The notes under the pieces are model-generated. The model saw only the letters and a program-made list of their open reading frames with translations. It was not told where the DNA came from and did not search any database. Below, in pieces: positions 5,818-7,037 of a stretch of DNA of 7,037 nt. The first letter of the stretch is position 1; the number at the start of each line of letters is the position of its first letter. A program made the translations under genes and the position numbers. This DNA comes from an uncultured Lacibacter sp. GTDB lineage: Bacteria > Bacteroidota > Bacteroidia > Chitinophagales > Chitinophagaceae. The stretch is from assembly GCF_946479605.1 (NCBI RefSeq), contig NZ_CAMLGT010000202.1, positions 1-7,037 on the forward strand, written 5' to 3'.

Positions 5818-6303
5818 ATGAAAAAAGTCATCATCGCAACCATTGCGCTTTTTTTAAGCGTACAGTTTGCAAACGCACAGGCAAAAGGCAGTAGTTACAA
5901 AACGGCATTAGGTGTTAAGTTTTATCCGGGCGGAGCCATTACAGTTAAACATTTTGTGAAAAGCAATGCAGCATTAGAAGGGCTTGCATATTTCTGGAGA
6001 GATGGTATGCGCATTACCGGTTTGTATGAGTTCCATGGTAATTTCAGCGGAGCACCCGGTTTAAAATGGTATGTTGGCCCCGGTGCACACGTAGGGTTCT
6101 GGAACGACCGTTACTGGAGAAGAGAATATCCAGGTTACAGAGGCAGTGCAATTGCAGGTATTGATGGTGTGTTAGGTTTGGACTATAAGTTCAACGGCGC
6201 CCCCATTAACATGTCAATTGACTGGCAACCTTCTTATGAATTTGGAACCTATGGTGGTTTTTACGGTAACTGGGGTGGAATTGCGATCCGTTACACTTTC
6301 TAA
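5818..6303 (+). CDS. Small outer-membrane beta-barrel protein
   Basis: This 161-residue protein has a textbook signal peptide (MKK, hydrophobic 4-15, ANA at 18-20, cleavage before QAKG). The mature 141 residues are rich in Gly, Tyr, Trp and Phe with alternating hydrophobic residues. They end GGIAIRYTF, and a C-terminal aromatic after alternating residues is the usual sorting signal for BAM-dependent barrels. The size fits an eight-stranded barrel. Candidate strands include TALGVKFYPGGAITVKHF (29-46), LKWYVGPGAHVGFW (82-95), VLGLDYKF (118-125) and INMSIDWQPSYEF (130-142). It is monocistronic, followed by a strong terminator at 6332-6375. It resembles the small uncharacterised outer-membrane proteins common in Chitinophagaceae. 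Ligand and function are unknown. Confidence 0.85.
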   Translation: MKKVIIATIALFLSVQFANAQAKGSSYKTALGVKFYPGGAITVKHFVKSNAALEGLAYFWRDGMRITGLYEFHGNFSGAPGLKWYVGPGAHVGFWNDRYWRREYPGYRGSAIAGIDGVLGLDYKFNGAPINMSIDWQPSYEFGTYGGFYGNWGGIAIRYTF

Positions 6304-6331
6304 ACAGGTAATCCTGTGACTACAATAAAAG

Positions 6332-6375
6332 GATACCCTTAAACTTATAAACTAAGTTTGAGGGTATCTTTTTTT
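6332..6375 (+). terminator. Intrinsic terminator of the beta-barrel gene
   Basis: A long stem pairs 6332-6347 with 6353-6368 (GATACCCTTAAACTTA against TAAGTTTGAGGGTATC, one G-U pair at 6340/6360) around a 5-base loop. TTTTTTT follows directly (6369-6375). It lies 28 bp after the stop codon. A third copy of the GATACCCT arm occurs just after the U-tract at 6378-6385 and could pair with the right arm instead. Confidence 0.92.
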
Positions 6376-6515
6376 CTGATACCCTGCATTTATTTTTACT
6401 ACATCAGCACAGCTGAACCCTATAAGAGAACCAATTTTAATCCAATCCTGAAAGAAACCAAGTAATCCGGTATCGTATGAAAAACAAAGGATGAAAAAAT
6501 CCGCCAATGTCCCTT

Positions 6516-6550
6516 GAGAAACTTCCGTAACCGGAAGTTTTTCTTTTTTT
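6516..6550 (+). terminator. Orphan intrinsic terminator
   Basis: Stem GAGAAACTTCCG (6516-6527) pairs with CGGAAGTTTTTC (6532-6543), including one G-U pair, around a TAAC loop. TTTTTTT follows at 6544-6550. It is well formed and oriented for plus-strand transcripts, but no gene lies between it and the previous terminator about 140 bp upstream. It must be a back-up terminator, the end of a short RNA, or an attenuator. Confidence 0.85.
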
Positions 6551-6589
6551 AAGAAGTTGCTTCGTTTAAATCCAGATCAGAAATGCTTT

Positions 6590-6630
6590 ATGAAATGTAT
6601 GTTCTTTGCATAAAAGAACAAACATTTCAT
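6590..6630. repeat. 41-bp imperfect palindrome upstream of polX
   Basis: Outer arms ATGAAATGT (6590-6598) and ACATTTCAT (6622-6630) are perfectly complementary. After a single A-A mismatch, inner arms TGTTCTTT (6600-6607) and AAAGAACA (6613-6620) are also perfect, closed by a 5-base loop GCATA. That gives 17 paired bases. It is A/T-rich and not followed by an immediate T-run on either strand, so it is not a standard terminator. It could be an operator, a stable RNA stem or a remnant of a small mobile element. Confidence 0.6.
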
Positions 6631-6693
6631 GTGTTCCTGTTTATTTTTTGGCCACATAGGATAAACGATAAAAAATTATCATTGCTATTGGTA

Positions 6694-6701
6694 TAAATTA
6701 G
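6694..6701 (+). promoter_or_regulatory. Candidate -7 promoter element for polX
   Basis: TAAATTAG matches the Bacteroidota -7 consensus TAnnTTTG at all fixed positions but one. It lies 24 bp before the polX ATG and would give a short leader of under 20 nt. No clear -33 TTTG is found at the right distance, and the region is AT-rich, so chance matches are likely. Confidence 0.3.
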
Positions 6702-6725
6702 CTCAATAATTTTTATGTTTATTTC

Positions 6726-7037
6726 ATGCCCGATAATTACCAGATAGCCGACATGTTTTCGCTGCTGAGCAAGCTCATGGATATTCATGGCGAAGACAGT
6801 TTTAAAGCAAAGACCTATGCTGCTGCTGCTTTTAATATTGAAAAATTGCCGGTACAGCTTGCGGAAATTGATCCTGCAAAGATCTCTACTTACAAAGGCA
6901 TTGGTGCCAGCACATCAAAAAAAATTGTTGAGATACTGCAAACAGGCGAGTTGAAAGCACTCACCGAGATTGTTGCACGCACACCTCCGGGGGTTATTGA
7001 AATGCTGTCGATCAAAGGCATCGGGCCTAAGAAAATT
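6726..7037 (+). CDS. polX: DNA polymerase/3'-5' exonuclease PolX, N-terminal part (runs off the window)
   Basis: An open frame from ATG 6726 continues to the right edge and gives the first 104 residues. The opening (MPDNYQIADMFSLLSKLMDI, then HGEDSFKAKTYAAAAFNIEKLP) is the 8-kDa lyase-like helical domain typical of bacterial family X polymerases. Two helix-hairpin-helix DNA-binding motifs follow: TYKGIGASTSKKI (about 55-67) and LSIKGIGPKKI (about 94-104). Bacterial PolX proteins usually run to about 550-580 residues, with a polymerase X core and a C-terminal PHP exonuclease domain. Those parts lie outside this window, so catalytic residues cannot be checked. The inferred role is gap filling in base excision repair. 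The start is the first in-frame ATG and is preceded by a possible -7 element. No strong Shine-Dalgarno is visible, as is usual in this phylum. Confidence 0.9.
   Translation, partial: MPDNYQIADMFSLLSKLMDIHGEDSFKAKTYAAAAFNIEKLPVQLAEIDPAKISTYKGIGASTSKKIVEILQTGELKALTEIVARTPPGVIEMLSIKGIGPKKI

Larger units (their letters stand above)
6304..6725. other. 422-bp region without a recognised gene
   Basis: Between the barrel protein and polX I see no coding sequence of convincing length. The region is structured. It holds the barrel-gene terminator (6332-6375), about 140 bases without an assigned gene, a second orphan terminator (6516-6550), a 41-bp imperfect palindrome (6590-6630) and an AT-rich stretch leading to the polX start. 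Two overlapping mini-ORFs (6477-6494, MKNKG; 6491-6517, MKKSANVP) precede the orphan terminator. They are too short to call as genes but could matter if the segment is transcribed. Confidence 0.7.

Noticed and set aside
6667..6680. GATAA/TTATC mini-dyad before polX
   Set aside because: Five A/T-rich base pairs around AAAA are expected often in such sequence.
1..7037. Search for CRISPR arrays, tRNA or rRNA genes, insertion sequences or prophage genes
   Set aside because: No regularly spaced repeats, no tRNA-like cloverleaf and no transposase or integrase motifs were seen in the reading frames.

Overview
The window looks like a piece of a Bacteroidota chromosome, most likely from the Chitinophagaceae. 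This is inferred from protein style and regulatory signals, not from a database match. The signs are: ECF sigma factors paired with small non-zinc-type membrane anti-sigma-like proteins; a DUF4097-like surface protein; an Spy/CpxP-like protein of the type seen in this phylum; weak or absent Shine-Dalgarno sequences; and several near matches to the Bacteroidota -7 promoter element TAnnTTTG.

Layout. Bases 3-68 hold the last codons of a gene entering from the left. A small AT-rich putative lipoprotein gene follows (79-399). Bases 400-510 contain a perfect 12-bp dyad at the mouth of the first ECF operon. That operon (481-2688) encodes an ECF sigma factor, a single-pass membrane protein whose start overlaps the sigma gene by 11 bp, and a secreted DUF4097-like repeat protein. 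A strong terminator (2812-2843) closes it. A second ECF operon (2908-4324) encodes another sigma factor, a 102-residue single-pass membrane protein, and a membrane-anchored Spy/CpxP/CnrX-like periplasmic helical protein. It ends at a 12-bp, probably bidirectional terminator shared with the convergent rimO gene (4371-5681, minus strand; ribosomal protein S12 methylthiotransferase). Divergent from rimO is a small outer-membrane beta-barrel protein (5818-6303). Then comes 422 bp without a recognisable gene, holding two intrinsic terminators and a 41-bp imperfect palindrome. The window ends inside the N-terminal helix-hairpin-helix region of a family X DNA polymerase (polX).

How the genes fit together. 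The centre of the window is two adjacent, differently built ECF signalling cassettes, each with a sigma factor, an inner-membrane candidate anti-sigma factor and an exported third component. The second has the same three-part architecture as CnrYXH of Cupriavidus, where a Spy-like periplasmic sensor works with a small membrane anti-sigma factor. rimO and polX are housekeeping genes and look ordinary. The points most worth a second look are the second cassette's possible envelope or metal sensing role, the dyad at the first sigma gene, and the unexplained structures between the barrel gene and polX. I did not find a clearly new multi-gene system.
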